DNA of 64,000 bases. Source: Aphrophora alni (Eukaryota > Arthropoda > Insecta > Hemiptera > Aphrophoridae). Positions 62,471 through 64,000 of this stretch are shown piece after piece. How positions within the stretch are numbered: position 1 is the stretch's first letter; the number at the start of each line of letters is the position of its first letter. The notes beneath the pieces are model-generated. The model saw nothing but the letters and a program-made list of their open reading frames with translations, ran no database searches and had not been told where the DNA came from. A program made the translations under genes and the position numbers. The stretch covers positions 36,297,120-36,361,119 of the forward strand of contig OY740769.1 in NCBI GenBank assembly GCA_963513935.1, read 5' to 3'.

Positions 62471-64000
62471 GTTTTAGTTTTACTAAGTACTAACACTTTG
62501 TTTTAACGGTGCACTTGTGCAGTCGTTTGCAAATCTTTTAGTTTTGTCTGAGATATGATCAATTGAAGATTTTGGTTAACCTTACCTAAATTTAACGTGA
62601 ACTGTACTGTGATTTCACAGTAACAGGAGACTTGAAAATATGTTTTTACATTATGTAAAACTCTGTGAGCAACAATTTACGTTTCTTATATTAACCTAAA
62701 CTTTGGGTATAAAGTTGGTTTCAATATAACTTTCGTTTTTATTTCAAAATTTGTTTGTTTGTTCTGTATTACGTAACAGGTTGTATGCTACAATTAGTGT
62801 ACCTAGGAAAAAGTATCCAAAACACAAAATTTGGCAAATATTTTTAATTATTCTATAACATTTTGGAAGTCAGTAACGGAGCGTATTCACATACCTGGTT
62901 GGAATAATATTTAGGTGACAAGTATATTCCAACCCCACTTCTTTAGGTTTTGTTTTAATTAAAAGTTTACGATTAAACATAATAAGTAGAGTAACATGAA
63001 ATGTTGAATTTTAACTAACTGTTTGCGTTTTAAACCAAATGCAAATGGAGAAATATATAAATGTTTGACTAACAGAAACCTCCTAATATGGAAAATTAAG
63101 AAATTGAATACTACTGTCAATAATTTTATAAAACTATTGTAGTATAAACTAGATAGTATTATAGATACATAAAACTGCTTTGTAGCTTTAGTAAACGTTC
63201 CAATAGGTAACATTTTGCCCCATATGTATACAAGGATATTGTGTAATACGATCATCTTCCTAATAATGCGGCCTCTAGCCTCGACGTCCCATTTACATGT
63301 ATAGAAACTCGTAAGTAGGCCTATATTCTATTAACTGTAAAATTATAAAATTAGAGAACCATTCTGTATTTTATTAAGATTTCCAAACCATGAATAAAGA
63401 TTGTTGGAGTGTTCTTACAGTTATGAAAACTAAAATATATGTCTTCAATTTGTGGTCATTTATGGTTTGGAAATAAGTGAAATCAGAGTATTTGAAAGTC
63501 TGTAATCTAAGGGGTGATTAGATATGTATATAAGCATATTTTATTTACGGTAAATTTAATATGACTAAAATCCGTTAGTTAAATATTGTGTACCAAGCAT
63601 TATATTCCTTCGGCTGTATGTGTTACCAAGAATGAGACTTAAGTCAATTGATGGGATGTACTAAGAACGTTAATTAAAGTCGTGATAAGGTAAAACAATG
63701 ATATCATACTATTTAAAAAAAAATAAAAATCATATCTAACCAAGAGAAGATCGAGTTCTTTTTACGTTTTTGATTAGGATCTAAATAAAATTATTATATC
63801 TCGTACTTATTTCACAAATTTATAACCTCTATGCTTTCTATTTAACAATGCAAACCTGTGCAAAAACCTATTGTTCCACGTTTAATTTTATCGTAATGCT
63901 TTTTTTTAATTAATCGCGTCTCATGCGTTGCAAATTAAATAACTCTTTTTGTCTGGTGTAATATATTTTTATCTTCATCTTTCACGACTGGTTGAGAGTT
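62471..64000. other. AT-rich noncoding stretch, no gene seen
   Basis: Only a 98-codon minus-strand ORF (62959-63255) without recognisable features occurs. A GTAGGCCTATA motif lies at 63315. Confidence 0.5.

Overview
The window looks like a piece of a large, AT-rich animal nuclear genome, most likely an arthropod and probably an insect. It is packed with (TA)n arrays and homopolymers and carries insect-type transposable elements: a Jockey-type non-LTR retrotransposon, a PIF/Harbinger transposase exon, a decayed mariner-like transposase, and pogo/Tigger-like and foldback terminal-inverted-repeat elements. I found no convincing host protein-coding gene, tRNA, rRNA or CRISPR array. No operon-like or prokaryotic organisation is visible. 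The species cannot be named from the sequence alone.

Layout. 1-900: remnant of a TA-flanked DNA element ending in a (TA)n array, then a 51-nt poly(T). 0.9-7.3 kb: featureless AT-rich DNA. 7.4-8.2 kb: a 783-bp foldback element with roughly 290-bp inverted repeats and a TA target duplication. 8.2-17.6 kb: mostly featureless, with an inverted-repeat element at 13.5 kb and a degenerate hammerhead-like / Penelope-like motif at 16.2 kb. 17.7-19.0 kb: a GC-richer, LTR-like block with a TATA box and a primer-binding-site-like sequence, bounded on both sides by (TA)n. 22.0 kb: a tRNA-SINE-like scrap. 23-30 kb: copy A of an old dispersed or segmental duplication. It has been enlarged by a dead mariner-like transposase (25.95-26.9 kb), a pogo/Tigger-like element (28.0-28.5 kb) and a 156-bp (GA)n array. 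30.3-36.2 kb: AT-rich, no gene seen.

The main feature is a nested transposon at 36.2-41.3 kb, all on the minus strand. A PIF/Harbinger element begins at 41293 with a GGCCGGTCTCACAC terminus next to TAA, and its first transposase exon runs leftward. A Jockey-type retrotransposon (36276-40821) sits inside that exon, flanked by a 7-bp target duplication (ACGACAA on the plus strand). Harbinger coding sequence resumes in frame across the duplication and ends at a consensus splice donor at 36231/36230. The Jockey element keeps ORF1 (coiled coil, three zinc knuckles) and ORF2 (endonuclease and reverse transcriptase). I see two lesions in it: one frameshift and one in-frame stop, both in ORF2. The Harbinger start and the Jockey 5' region share one open frame, giving a fortuitous 716-codon chimeric ORF.

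41.3-55.7 kb: AT-rich, with a 5'-truncated second non-LTR fragment (46.7-47.2 kb), a weak broken ORF at 48.1 kb and a structured inverted repeat at 54.2 kb. 55.7-58.1 kb: copy B of the duplication, collinear with copy A and in the same orientation about 32.5 kb away. 58.25 kb: an almost perfect 24-bp-stem hairpin. 58.5-64 kb: a possible TATA promoter, a roughly 110-bp tandem repeat (61.4-61.8 kb) and one unassigned 117-codon ORF.

Nothing in the window forms a working host pathway. Its content is best read as layered mobile-element history: Harbinger first, Jockey inside it; an old duplication, then element insertions into one copy.
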